From: Bacteroidota bacterium
GTDB taxonomy: Bacteria; Bacteroidota; Bacteroidia; Bacteroidales; CAIXZF01
Assembly (NCBI GenBank): GCA_022709385.1
Contig: JAKLIX010000008.1
Span: 1 to 64,000 of the forward strand
Direction: 5' to 3'
DNA length: 64,000 nt
The notes below the pieces were generated by a model. That model was not told where the DNA came from. It did no database searches and saw only the letters and a program-made list of their open reading frames with translations. The position numbers were made by a program, and so were the translations under genes. Of this stretch, positions 53,682 to 62,071 are shown piece after piece (within the stretch, counting starts at the first letter, position 1; each line of letters starts with the position of its first letter).

Positions 53682-54809
53682 TCATTCTCCGGAAGGAACC
53701 CCGGATTGCGGAAATAGCTGCTTCAACTCCTCCCCGTCGGGAATGTTCCGGTAATGCCACTTCTTCATCACAACGGCATCTTTCATCACCACCAGCCCCG
53801 GATTGGAACGGACCATGGTCTTCAACTCCGTGTCATCGGACTGAAACCAGTTGATGTGTGAGTCACCGTGGCCGAAAAGCCTGCTGATGTCCTCCCCGGA
53901 TGAGCCGCTGAGCCCGATCACGGAATATCCATCTGCCGAAAGTTGCTCCGACAGTTGTTCTATTTTGCTGATCGCTTCCGGACTCAGGCTGTTCAGATCG
54001 TTGCTTACCAGACAGAACAAATAGCCGGGCTCTCTCAGGTAATTGATTGTAAGATCATTGCCTAAGGTGTCAAGGATTTTGAAATTCGGTGCGGGGTAAT
54101 GGTTGGGATCATCGATACGCTGGTTCCTGAATTCCCATGACGCAAGCCACACACTGTCCTGCCAGGGCAGTTCATTACTCAGGTATTCCTTGATCTCACC
54201 CGTCTGCTTGTTTTGGTAAACCAGGTAATACTGCGCGGGTTTCAGGCTATCCGGTATCATTTTATTGCCCGTTTTCCAGGCCGTGAAGTCTACCATGGGA
54301 AGGTTCCTGTAATTATAGAGGGAAAACAGGATAAACAATACCGGAACGGCTGCCAGGATGGTGTTCGCTGCCGCCGGCGGCCATACCCTTCCGAGTCGCT
54401 TGCGGTACACATAAACAAAGACAGCCAGCAGGATAAGCACCACATTTTTATAAAAAGTCTCCCAATTGGTCAGTTTGATCGCATCCCCGAAACACCCGCA
54501 ATCAGGAACGGGATTGTAGATTGCATCAAAGAAAGTCAGTACGGTGAAATAAGCCATCAGCAAGAGGGTAAGCAGGGATACCGGCCGGATGCGGACGCTG
54601 AGCAAAAGGAAAACGCCCAGCGAGAACTCAAAGGCACAGAGCAGTATCGAAAGGCTTAGCGCCAGGGGCATGGCCCAGGGCATACCGTAAGCAATAAAAT
54701 AATCTTCAATCTTATAGGCAGTGCCGAGCGGATCCACTCCTTTGACAAATCCTGAAAAGATAAAAGTCAGTCCGAGCAAAATCCTGAATACATGTACCAT
54801 CCATTTCAT
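53682..54809 (-). CDS. DoxX-family protein, BT_3928 type
   Basis: 375 aa. Four N-terminal membrane helices of DoxX/MauE type with a CGCFG motif (about residue 105), then a membrane helix and a C-terminal thioredoxin-like domain without a CXXC (about 215-370). The BT_3928 family is typical of Bacteroidales and lies near tpiA and folP, as here. The role may be membrane redox or stress; not established. Confidence 0.85.
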   Translation of the reverse strand: MKWMVHVFRILLGLTFIFSGFVKGVDPLGTAYKIEDYFIAYGMPWAMPLALSLSILLCAFEFSLGVFLLLSVRIRPVSLLTLLLMAYFTVLTFFDAIYNPVPDCGCFGDAIKLTNWETFYKNVVLILLAVFVYVYRKRLGRVWPPAAANTILAAVPVLFILFSLYNYRNLPMVDFTAWKTGNKMIPDSLKPAQYYLVYQNKQTGEIKEYLSNELPWQDSVWLASWEFRNQRIDDPNHYPAPNFKILDTLGNDLTINYLREPGYLFCLVSNDLNSLSPEAISKIEQLSEQLSADGYSVIGLSGSSGEDISRLFGHGDSHINWFQSDDTELKTMVRSNPGLVVMKDAVVMKKWHYRNIPDGEELKQLFPQSGVPSGE

Positions 54810-54838
54810 AGTGCAGCGTTTTTTTCTGTTGATTGGCT

Positions 54839-55387
54839 TCAGGCTTTTTCTTCATCAAGGATCATGATCAGGGCAAAAGCAGCATAGTTGACAATATCAA
54901 GATAATTGGCCTCCACACCTTCGGATACGAATGTCCTGCCCCGGTTATCCTCTATCTGTTTAATCCGCATCAGTTTCATCAGGATGATATCGGCCAGCGA
55001 ACTGATGCGCATGTCGCGCCAGGCTTCCCCGTAATCGTGATTTTTATTCTGCATCAGTTCCCTGGCTGCAGCAAGCTGGGCATCGTACCAGGCAGTTACT
55101 GTTTCATCCGGTGGACTGAGGTGATCCTCCCAACCCTGTTCAATCTGGATCAGAGCGATCAGGGAATAATTCACCAGACCGGCGAATTCAGGTTTGATCC
55201 CTTCTGCAATCCTGTGGACCCCTTTATCAAGGATACCTCTGATCCTTTGGACTTTAATATATAACTGGTCGGTAAGGGAGGATGGCCTGAGCACCCTCCA
55301 CGAAGCCCCGTAATCTTTCAGTTTCTGGCAGAAGATGGCGCGGCAGTATTCGGTAACAGCATCAAATTCCAGGTTGGTCTTGTCCAT
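54839..55387 (-). CDS. DUF1599 family protein
   Basis: 182 aa. Two internal repeats of the same unit: KDYGASWRVLRPSSLTDQLYI (cut here for length) with a VNYSLIALI end, and HDYGEAWRDMRISSLADII with a VNYAAFALI end. DUF1599 is related to nucleotide-modification-associated domains; the reaction is unknown. It is the first gene of the DUF1599-DoxX-permease operon, divergent from folP. Confidence 0.88.
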   Translation of the reverse strand: MDKTNLEFDAVTEYCRAIFCQKLKDYGASWRVLRPSSLTDQLYIKVQRIRGILDKGVHRIAEGIKPEFAGLVNYSLIALIQIEQGWEDHLSPPDETVTAWYDAQLAAARELMQNKNHDYGEAWRDMRISSLADIILMKLMRIKQIEDNRGRTFVSEGVEANYLDIVNYAAFALIMILDEEKA

Positions 55388-55411
55388 ATCGTCCGTAACG
55401 TGTGTTTCCCT

Positions 55412-55419
55412 TATCTTTG
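55412..55419 (+). promoter_or_regulatory. TAnnTTTG (-7) element for folP
   Basis: TATCTTTG, 74 nt before the folP GTG and 9 nt before a nine-codon open frame. Confidence 0.65.
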
Positions 55420-55428
55420 TATCCCGAA

Positions 55429-55458
55429 ATGGCCAAAAAAAAGATCAGCCATTCCTAA
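55429..55458 (+). CDS. Possible nine-codon leader ORF upstream of folP
   Basis: ATG GCC AAA AAA AAG... to TAA encodes MAKKKISHS. It starts 9 nt after the -7 element, in the leader of folP. In-frame joining with folP is excluded by a TAA at 55479 in the folP frame. This could be chance. Confidence 0.25.
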   Translation: MAKKKISHS

Positions 55459-55493
55459 GGAACTGCAAAACAGTAAGTTAATTCTTAATATCC

Positions 55494-56369
55494 GTGCAGA
55501 AAAGCAAGGCTAAAAGTAAAGCTTTTTTGGAAAAACCAGGTTTCAGGCTGGGACAAAAGCTGTTTTTTCCTGGCAAACCCTTGGTAATGGGGATATTAAA
55601 TCTGAGTCCGGAATCTTTTTATTATCCAGGAAGCAATCCTGATACGACTGATGCAGACAGTCTGACAGCCTGGGTTGAGGGCATCCGGGCTTATATTGAT
55701 ATCCTTGATATCGGAGCGGTATCCACGCGTCCGGGCAGCCGGCCCGTTCCGGAAGAAGAAGAGATACGAAGGTTAGGGCATGCCCTGGCGGTATTGGTTC
55801 CGGTTTTTCCGGATCTGCCGGTCTCGGTCGACACCTTTCGTGCTTCTGCCGCGGGCATGGCACTGGAAGCAGGCGCCGTGATGGTTAACGACATTTCGGG
55901 GGGAAGCATGGATAGTGAACTGCATGAGGTGGTGGCTGGAGGAAAAGTGCCATATGTCTTATCCCATATCAGGGGAACGCCGGAAAACATGCAGAAAGAT
56001 CCGGTTTACGGCGACGTGGTGAAGGAGATCATCCTGTATTTTGCTGAAGGTATAGAAAAACTGACACGAAAAGGAATTGGCGACATCATCCTTGATCCCG
56101 GCTTCGGATTCGGGAAAACCGTGGAACACAATTATGAATTGCTCAGCCGTCTGGAAGAATTTCAGGTACTGGGCCGCCCACTCATGGTGGGTCTGTCGCG
56201 CAAGTCAATGATACAGAAGGTCCTGAATTGTGAAGCCACCGCATGCCTCAATGGTACCACGGTATTGAACACCATTGCACTGATGAAGGGAGCAGATATC
56301 CTGAGGGTTCACGACCCGAAGGAGGCGAGGGAAGCCGTCATCCTTCACGAAAAAACGAATTCCGCCTGA
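55494..56369 (+). CDS. folP: Dihydropteroate synthase
   Basis: 291 aa, TIM barrel. VMGILNLSPESFY, DIGAVSTRPGS, SVDTFRASAA, MVNDISGG, DPGFGFGK, GLSRKSMI and RVHD motifs of the family are all visible. It condenses p-aminobenzoate with hydroxymethyl-dihydropterin diphosphate in folate synthesis and is the sulfonamide target. The frame opens after a TAA at 55479; GTG at 55494 is the first usable start. It is followed by cdaA with its own promoter. Confidence 0.95.
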   Translation: MQKSKAKSKAFLEKPGFRLGQKLFFPGKPLVMGILNLSPESFYYPGSNPDTTDADSLTAWVEGIRAYIDILDIGAVSTRPGSRPVPEEEEIRRLGHALAVLVPVFPDLPVSVDTFRASAAGMALEAGAVMVNDISGGSMDSELHEVVAGGKVPYVLSHIRGTPENMQKDPVYGDVVKEIILYFAEGIEKLTRKGIGDIILDPGFGFGKTVEHNYELLSRLEEFQVLGRPLMVGLSRKSMIQKVLNCEATACLNGTTVLNTIALMKGADILRVHDPKEAREAVILHEKTNSA

Positions 56370-56374
56370 TTTTA

Positions 56375-56382
56375 TACCTTTG
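56375..56382 (+). promoter_or_regulatory. TAnnTTTG (-7) element for cdaA
   Basis: TACCTTTG, 18 nt before the ATG at 56401. It covers the TTG of the longest frame. Confidence 0.7.
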
Positions 56383-56400
56383 CAGGCTGAAGCCGACATC

Positions 56401-57192
56401 ATGATTCTTTTATTTCTGAACGACCTGGTGAACCTGAAGCTGATCGATGTGATCGACATCCTGCTGGTTGCCCTGCTGCTTTACCAGTTCTATAACCTGA
56501 TCAAGGGTACCGGAGCCATCAACATCTTTCTCGGGATCATCGCATTCTACATCGTCTGGAAAGTCGTACGGGCCTTGCACATGGAACTGCTGAGTGAGAT
56601 CCTCGGAGGCTTTATCAGCGTGGGTTTCATCGCAGTGATCGTGGTATTTCAGCCGGAAATCAGGCGCTTCCTGTTTCACCTGGGCACGCCCAACTTCATT
56701 TCCAATAAACCCAGGCGCTTCCTGTTCTGGAAGTTCAACCTCCATAACCCGGCAAGGCTTGACATCAGAGAGATCATTGAAGCCTGTGTTCATATGTCCG
56801 AAGTCCGGACCGGTGCCCTGATCATTCTTGCACGCAACAATCAATTAAAACAGTTCATCATGACCGGCGAAGAAATTGATGCCCGGGTCAAAGCCCGCCT
56901 CCTGGAAAACATTTTCTTCAAAAACAGTCCACTGCACGACGGAGCCGTGATTATTTTCGAGAACCGCATCCGCGCCGCAAAGTGCATCCTTCCGGTCAGC
57001 GAACAGCAGGAACTGCCTGCAGAACTTGGCCTGCGCCACCGTGCAGCCCTGGGGATCACCGAACAAAGCGACGCCATCGCCATCGTAGTATCTGAACAAA
57101 GCGGCAGCATTTCCCTGGCCATGAACGGTATTCTCCGCAAAGACATCAGCGACATCGACCTGGCAGAATTCCTCCACGGGGAATTTGAGTAG
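56401..57192 (+). CDS. cdaA: Diadenylate cyclase CdaA
   Basis: 263 aa. Three N-terminal membrane helices (about residues 10-90), then the DAC domain with DGAVII (about 182) and RHRAALGITE (about 220), the catalytic signatures that make c-di-AMP from two ATP. It signals cell-envelope and osmotic state. I start at MILLFLND rather than the longer TTG start because of the promoter. The folP-cdaA neighbourhood is common in Bacteroidota. Confidence 0.94.
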   Translation: MILLFLNDLVNLKLIDVIDILLVALLLYQFYNLIKGTGAINIFLGIIAFYIVWKVVRALHMELLSEILGGFISVGFIAVIVVFQPEIRRFLFHLGTPNFISNKPRRFLFWKFNLHNPARLDIREIIEACVHMSEVRTGALIILARNNQLKQFIMTGEEIDARVKARLLENIFFKNSPLHDGAVIIFENRIRAAKCILPVSEQQELPAELGLRHRAALGITEQSDAIAIVVSEQSGSISLAMNGILRKDISDIDLAEFLHGEFE

Positions 57193-57206
57193 CATCAATC
57201 ATCCTT

Positions 57207-57246
57207 GCATTCTTGCATTCCGGCATTCCGGCATTCTTGCATTCTG
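57207..57246. repeat. 8-bp tandem repeat (GCATTCYK x5)
   Basis: GCATTCTT, GCATTCCG, GCATTCCG, GCATTCTT, GCATTCTG directly follow one another. Confidence 0.9.
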
Positions 57247-57362
57247 GCACTATAAAACATGGTTCTCAATACACAAGGAGACCTCGCTTATGTTGAATAA
57301 AGTTTAAGGTCAGGTCCAAAGTTTAATGAACCATGGGTCGTGAAATATAATAATTTTTGACT

Positions 57363-57402
57363 ACTCCGTGTATAACTCCGTGTAACTCCGTGTAACTCCG
57401 TG
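57363..57402. repeat. 10-bp tandem repeat (ACTCCGTGTA x4)
   Basis: Units start at 57363, 57375, 57385 and 57395; two extra bases follow the first, and the last ends in GG. Confidence 0.85.
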
Positions 57403-57552
57403 GTTTTAAAAGCCGGGCGTGAAGTTTTTATTCTTTGCCTATGAAGAAGGTGTGATTTTTTATCCGCGGATCCGCCACGGCGGACACAGATTCACGCGGA
57501 TTTTTTTCTGACAATGATTGAAATGGAACGACACAATGAGCATACTGAAGCA

Positions 57553-58068
57553 TCACTGTCCTTTTTCCTCAAACTGCCGGATAAGCTCCTCCGGCGACTT
57601 CCCGAGATTATCCAGCAATACCTGGGCGTCATCAGCAAAATAATGCTCAGGGTGGCTGCGGATGAATTCCATGTAACAGACCTTTGCCTTCTCAAAATCA
57701 GCCAGGTTGTTGTCGTAGATGAATCCTTTCAGGAACATGCACTCGGGAGTGCGTCTGAAATCGGGGTATTCCCGGATGATACGGTCCAGGGTCTGAATGG
57801 CTGCCTGGGGTGTTTCCGCATGGGTCTGCAACTCCGACATCTTAAAAAGGTACTGGGCTGACAGTGTATCCCCGGGATAACTGCCTGCATAGGCATCGTA
57901 AAGCTTGATCAGCGCTACGGCCTTGTTTTTGTCGAATGTGCGGCTGACTGAGTCCACCAGGGACTGCTCCAGTTTGCTGATCTTAGCCGACATCCTTTCC
58001 TGTTTGCCGGTACAGGCTGCCAGGAAAAGGACGGTTAGCAGTACCATGCTGATGCTGAATATTCTCAT
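57553..58068 (-). CDS. TPR lipoprotein
   Basis: 171 aa. Lipobox LAAC (Cys19), then TPR-type helices (DTLSAQYLFKMSEL, DFEKAKVCYMEFI). Outer-membrane lipoprotein with protein-binding repeats, BamD/YbgF-like in layout but I cannot assign a family. It follows def by 28 bp in the ruvX-def operon. Confidence 0.82.
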   Translation of the reverse strand: MRIFSISMVLLTVLFLAACTGKQERMSAKISKLEQSLVDSVSRTFDKNKAVALIKLYDAYAGSYPGDTLSAQYLFKMSELQTHAETPQAAIQTLDRIIREYPDFRRTPECMFLKGFIYDNNLADFEKAKVCYMEFIRSHPEHYFADDAQVLLDNLGKSPEELIRQFEEKGQ

Positions 58069-58096
58069 AATAATTTGATTAGATGTCGCACAAAGC

Positions 58097-58678
58097 TCAG
58101 TTCGCAGTGGCAGCCTGCCTTCGCTGTCCGGGAAAGATCATGCGGTAAGCCACTTTAACCTGCCCCAGGGTCAGCTCTTTCAATCTTCTTTTCAACAGCA
58201 TCTTCCTGAGGGAACTCAGGTGATCCACGATCAGCAGGCCTTCGATATGATCATACTCATGCTGGATGATCCTGGCGATAATACCGTCATACACTTCATC
58301 ATGCGACTGAAATTGCGCATCCTGGTAGGTGATGCGGATGCTGCTCTTTCTACTGACCTCTTCGCGGATACCGGGAAAACTCAGGCAGCCTTCCTCATAA
58401 AGGACATCCTCCCCGCTTCTTTCGGTGATCCTGGGATTGATAAATACCTTCTGAAAATTCTTAGCCCTGGGATCTTCATCGGCAAAAGGCGTGGCATCCA
58501 CCACAAACAACCTGATTCCCAGGTTCACCTGGGGGGCAGCCAGTCCCACACCGGAAGCCGACTGCATGGTTTCGAACATATCGCTGATAAGTGCCTGCAA
58601 ACCGGGATAATCAGCCGTGATATCCCTGGCCCGGCTTTTCAAAATGGCATTGCCGTATGATACAATTGGAAGGATCAT
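58097..58678 (-). CDS. def: Peptide deformylase
   Basis: 193 aa. GVGLAAPQ, EEGCLSFPG and QHEYDH hold the metal-binding Cys and two His and the catalytic Glu. It removes the N-terminal formyl group from new proteins. Start overlaps the ruvX stop (ATGA). Confidence 0.96.
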   Translation of the reverse strand: MILPIVSYGNAILKSRARDITADYPGLQALISDMFETMQSASGVGLAAPQVNLGIRLFVVDATPFADEDPRAKNFQKVFINPRITERSGEDVLYEEGCLSFPGIREEVSRKSSIRITYQDAQFQSHDEVYDGIIARIIQHEYDHIEGLLIVDHLSSLRKMLLKRRLKELTLGQVKVAYRMIFPGQRRQAATAN

Positions 58679-59097
58679 GTACTTTGAATTAGACTGTCCA
58701 TATAACCCTGCAGAATGATGACCGCACTCACCCTGTCGACCAGGGCCTTGTCTCGCCTGCCGCTCCTGCTGATGCCTGCCTCCAGGATGGCACGGGAAGC
58801 CAGCAGGGAAGTAAAGCGTTCATCGGCACGCGCCACCCGGATCCCCGGAAACACCTTCTCAAGCACCGTGATAAACTGCCTGATGGGTTGAGAAGACTGG
58901 GTATCCGTTCCATTCCAGCGTTTGGGCTCCCCCACCACAATGCAATCCACGATCTCCTGCCGGCAGTATTCGCGCAGGTAATCCATCAGCTTGTGCGTCG
59001 GAACGGAGTCCAGCGGCCCGGCAATGAGGCATTCCGGGTCAGTAACCGCCAGGCCTGTCCGTTTTGTTCCGTAATCGATGGCTAAAATGCGTCCCAT
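58675..59097 (-). CDS. ruvX: Holliday junction resolvase RuvX/YqgF
   Basis: 140 aa. RNase-H fold with DYGTKRTGLAV, VVGEPKRWNG, DERFTS and DRVSAVIILQ motifs. Also acts in pre-16S rRNA processing in other bacteria. First gene of ruvX-def-lipoprotein. Confidence 0.93.
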   Translation of the reverse strand: MGRILAIDYGTKRTGLAVTDPECLIAGPLDSVPTHKLMDYLREYCRQEIVDCIVVGEPKRWNGTDTQSSQPIRQFITVLEKVFPGIRVARADERFTSLLASRAILEAGISRSGRRDKALVDRVSAVIILQGYMDSLIQST

Positions 59098-59115
59098 TCC
59101 TTACATTTGCAACAA

Positions 59116-59123
59116 CAAAGGTA
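59116..59123 (-). promoter_or_regulatory. TAnnTTTG (-7) element for ruvX operon
   Basis: TACCTTTG on -, 18 nt before the ruvX ATG. Confidence 0.72.
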
Positions 59124-59174
59124 CGATAAAGTTTAAAAACCGGTGGTTTTTCAGAATCCTAAGAGAATTAAACG

Positions 59175-59182
59175 TAAGTTTG
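59175..59182 (+). promoter_or_regulatory. TAnnTTTG (-7) element for dapD
   Basis: TAAGTTTG, 13 nt before the dapD ATG; divergent from ruvX. Confidence 0.72.
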
Positions 59183-59195
59183 AAAACCGATAACC

Positions 59196-60017
59196 ATGAG
59201 GCCTGAAGCACTTTTTCCACTGATCGACCAATGCTGGCAGAATCGTCTGCTTCTCGAACAAAAGGCTTATATCCAAGCTGTTGAATCAATCATGGAAGCC
59301 CTTGACAAAGGATTGGTGAGGGTGGCCGAACCTGAAGCGCAAGGCTGGAAAGTAAATGAAACCGCTAAAAAAGCCGTCATCCTCTACTTTCTGATCAGGG
59401 AAATGGAAACCACCCTTGCAGGCCCCCTGGAGTTTCATGATAAAATCCCCCTGAAAGGTAATTACAAAAAACTGGGAATCAGGGTTGTACCACATGCACT
59501 TGCACGATATGGGGCTTATGTTGCCCCCGGGGTGATCCTGATGCCTTCCTATGTAAACATAGGCGCCTATGTCGACAGTGGCACCATGGTGGATACCTGG
59601 GCTACCGTGGGTTCCTGTGCCCAGATCGGCAAAAATGTACATCTCAGCGGCGGCGTGGGCGTGGGCGGAGTGCTGGAGCCTCTGCAGGCCGCTCCCGTCA
59701 TCATCGAAGACGGCGCTTTTATCGGTTCCCGCTGTATCATCGTGGAAGGGGCCTATGTGAAAAAGGAAGCCGTACTCGGAGCCAATGTGGTGCTTACCGG
59801 ATCGACACGCATCATCGACGTAAGCGGACCTGAACCCATTGAATACCGGGGAATGATCCCGGAACGATCGGTGGTGATCCCCGGTTCCGTCCCTAAAACC
59901 TTCCCTGCAGGCACCTACCAGGTACCCTGTGCGCTCATTATCGGAAAAAGAAAGCCTTCCACCGACCTGAAGATATCACTGAATGAGGCTTTACGCGACT
60001 TCGACATCAATGTTTAA
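59196..60017 (+). CDS. dapD: Tetrahydrodipicolinate N-succinyltransferase
   Basis: 273 aa. A left-handed beta-helix of hexapeptide repeats (VAPGVILMPSYVNIGAYV) with the DapD motif VGSCAQIGKNVHLSGGVG, here truncated for length. It succinylates tetrahydrodipicolinate for lysine and meso-diaminopimelate synthesis. Its own promoter lies upstream. Confidence 0.95.
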   Translation: MRPEALFPLIDQCWQNRLLLEQKAYIQAVESIMEALDKGLVRVAEPEAQGWKVNETAKKAVILYFLIREMETTLAGPLEFHDKIPLKGNYKKLGIRVVPHALARYGAYVAPGVILMPSYVNIGAYVDSGTMVDTWATVGSCAQIGKNVHLSGGVGVGGVLEPLQAAPVIIEDGAFIGSRCIIVEGAYVKKEAVLGANVVLTGSTRIIDVSGPEPIEYRGMIPERSVVIPGSVPKTFPAGTYQVPCALIIGKRKPSTDLKISLNEALRDFDINV

Positions 60018-60035
60018 CCTGCTATACTTTACATT

Positions 60036-61976
60036 ATGGGCAAAAGAAAGAAAAAGTGGAATTATTACAGGGTGACCTTCCAATGGATCATCCTGCTGTT
60101 ACTGGGGTACATGGTCGTAAGGGCCTGGGTCGATCCGGCCTATTTCGCCGATTTTGAAGCCTACTGCCCCATCGGCGGCATGCAGGCCTACTCCAGTTTC
60201 CTGGTCAACAACAGCCTGGCCTGTTCCATGACCACCCTGCAGATCGCCATGGGATTTGCACTCATCGCAGGAGTCATCCTGTTTGCTAAACTATTCTGCA
60301 GTTTTATCTGTCCGGTCGGTACCTTTACGGAATGGCTCGGTCGCCTCGGTGAAAAATGGAAAATCCGCTATACCATTACCGGATGGGCCGACCGTCTGCT
60401 CCGCCTGCTGAAGTATGCCCTCCTGTTTATCACTTTTTACTTCACCATCAACTCCAGCGAATTATTCTGCAAACAGTACGACCCTTTCTACGCCATTTTC
60501 ACCGGCTTTGGCAGTGATGTGGTGATCTGGATGGCCCTCCTTGCCCTGGCCGTGACCATACTGGGTTCACTCTTTGTCAGGCAGTTCTGGTGTAAATACC
60601 TCTGCCCTCTCGGCGCTGCCACCAACCTCTTCGCCTTTACGGTGGTCTTTATCGTGATCACGGCAATCTACGCACTGCTCATCTGGGCCTTCGGACTTTC
60701 CATTGGTTGGATATGGTATCTCGGCGCTTTGTGCCTGGCAGGATTCCTGGTGGAAGCCTTCAAACAGCATACCTGTTTCTTTCCGTTGGTGAAGATTACC
60801 CGCCACGATGAACTCTGTACCCACTGCAAGATTTGTGATAAGGTCTGTCCCTACAACCTGAACATCAGTGAAGCAGATAAAGTTACACATATCGACTGCC
60901 ACCTCTGCGGCGATTGTGTGGTGAAATGCCCTGAAGCCGGAGCCCTGAAATATAACGGTCGTAAATTGAACTGGTTGCCCCCGGCAGCCATCATCGTCCT
61001 GGTGGTGGCAGGCATCCTGATCTCCGCCAACAACCAGGTGCCCACCATCGACCAGCAATGGGGAAGTCCCGAACAAATGAAGAACGCCAGTATATATACC
61101 CAGTCAGGACTGAAGAACGTGAAGTGCTTCGGCAGCTCCATGGCCTTTGCCAACCATATCAAGGACGTGCCTGGCATCCTCGGGGTTCAGACCTATGTGA
61201 AAACCAAAACCGTGAAAATCTATTTCGATCCCTCAGTGATCACAACCGATGGCATCAAGGAGGCCATGTTCACTCCTGTCAAGGAAATCATCGCCCTGCC
61301 CGGTGAAGATGTGAACCAGATCTTCTTCCTGAACACAGGCATTGATCACTTTTTCGATCCCAACGATGCAGCCCTGCTGGCTGAGATTTTCGGCAGCAGG
61401 GAAGGCATTTACGGTTTCGAGACGCATTACGGGGAACCGGTGGAAACTACCATCTTTTATGATGAAAATAAAATCAGGCCCGCTGAGATCAAAGCCCTGA
61501 TAGAAACAAAAGAATTCGGCATCAAAGACGGAGATCAAACCACCATGGTGAAACCCGGTTTTGCAGTGGCCTGGGTCAAAGACTCCCATCTTGCCAGCAG
61601 CAGGCAGGAATTCCTGCAGGGACTCTTTGAACCCTATGACAGAACTTTCAATGATTACGAAACCTGCGATTCTGCTTCCCTCGCAACACTCCGGATTCCG
61701 TTTCCGGAAGCCCTTGAACCTGCAAAAAAAACCATGATCGGCTTCCTGCGTAACCACCTGATGAATGATAAGGGAACCGTCCGATTCTCAACACGATGGG
61801 AAGAAAACAATCCATTCCTGTACATATATTACCTGCCTGAAAAGACAACCCCCGAAAATATAATGTTGTCTTTAAAGAAACCGAAACTTCACATTACCTA
61901 TAAAAGCGGAGAAACTGAAGACATTGACAATCCCTTTATGTTTCCCGGTTCAGCAACCGGGCTTATACCCAATTAA
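60036..61976 (+). CDS. Membrane 4Fe-4S ferredoxin-like protein with HMA-like domain
   Basis: 646 aa. N-terminal helices carry CPIGGMQAY, CSFICPVGTF and CKYLCPLGA of NapH/CcoG-type membrane ferredoxins. Two 4Fe-4S clusters follow: CTHCKICDKVCP (about residue 260) and CHLCGDCVVKCP (about 288). After a further helix, a heavy-metal-associated-like fold starts near residue 357 (NVKCFGSSMAF) but lacks the CXXC, and a C-terminal soluble region follows. It is likely an inner-membrane electron-transfer protein, perhaps linked to metal handling. It lies 18 bp after dapD. Confidence 0.82.
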   Translation: MGKRKKKWNYYRVTFQWIILLLLGYMVVRAWVDPAYFADFEAYCPIGGMQAYSSFLVNNSLACSMTTLQIAMGFALIAGVILFAKLFCSFICPVGTFTEWLGRLGEKWKIRYTITGWADRLLRLLKYALLFITFYFTINSSELFCKQYDPFYAIFTGFGSDVVIWMALLALAVTILGSLFVRQFWCKYLCPLGAATNLFAFTVVFIVITAIYALLIWAFGLSIGWIWYLGALCLAGFLVEAFKQHTCFFPLVKITRHDELCTHCKICDKVCPYNLNISEADKVTHIDCHLCGDCVVKCPEAGALKYNGRKLNWLPPAAIIVLVVAGILISANNQVPTIDQQWGSPEQMKNASIYTQSGLKNVKCFGSSMAFANHIKDVPGILGVQTYVKTKTVKIYFDPSVITTDGIKEAMFTPVKEIIALPGEDVNQIFFLNTGIDHFFDPNDAALLAEIFGSREGIYGFETHYGEPVETTIFYDENKIRPAEIKALIETKEFGIKDGDQTTMVKPGFAVAWVKDSHLASSRQEFLQGLFEPYDRTFNDYETCDSASLATLRIPFPEALEPAKKTMIGFLRNHLMNDKGTVRFSTRWEENNPFLYIYYLPEKTTPENIMLSLKKPKLHITYKSGETEDIDNPFMFPGSATGLIPN

Positions 61977-62071
61977 AACCCGATGAAATTCCCATGAGTC
62001 TGAACTCACCTACCGTTATGATATTATTACATGGGTATTCCATCTGACCTTAATGTAAAAAATATGAACAG

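Larger units (their letters stand above)
57193..57552. other. Repeat-bearing intergenic region, no gene
   Basis: The spacer lies between the stop of cdaA and the stop of the TPR lipoprotein. It holds an 8-bp tandem repeat, a 10-bp tandem repeat and a nested hairpin at 57462-57501 (ATCCGCG/CGCGGAT outside, TCCGCC/GGCGGA inside) followed by a T run, which could end + transcription. Confidence 0.8.
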
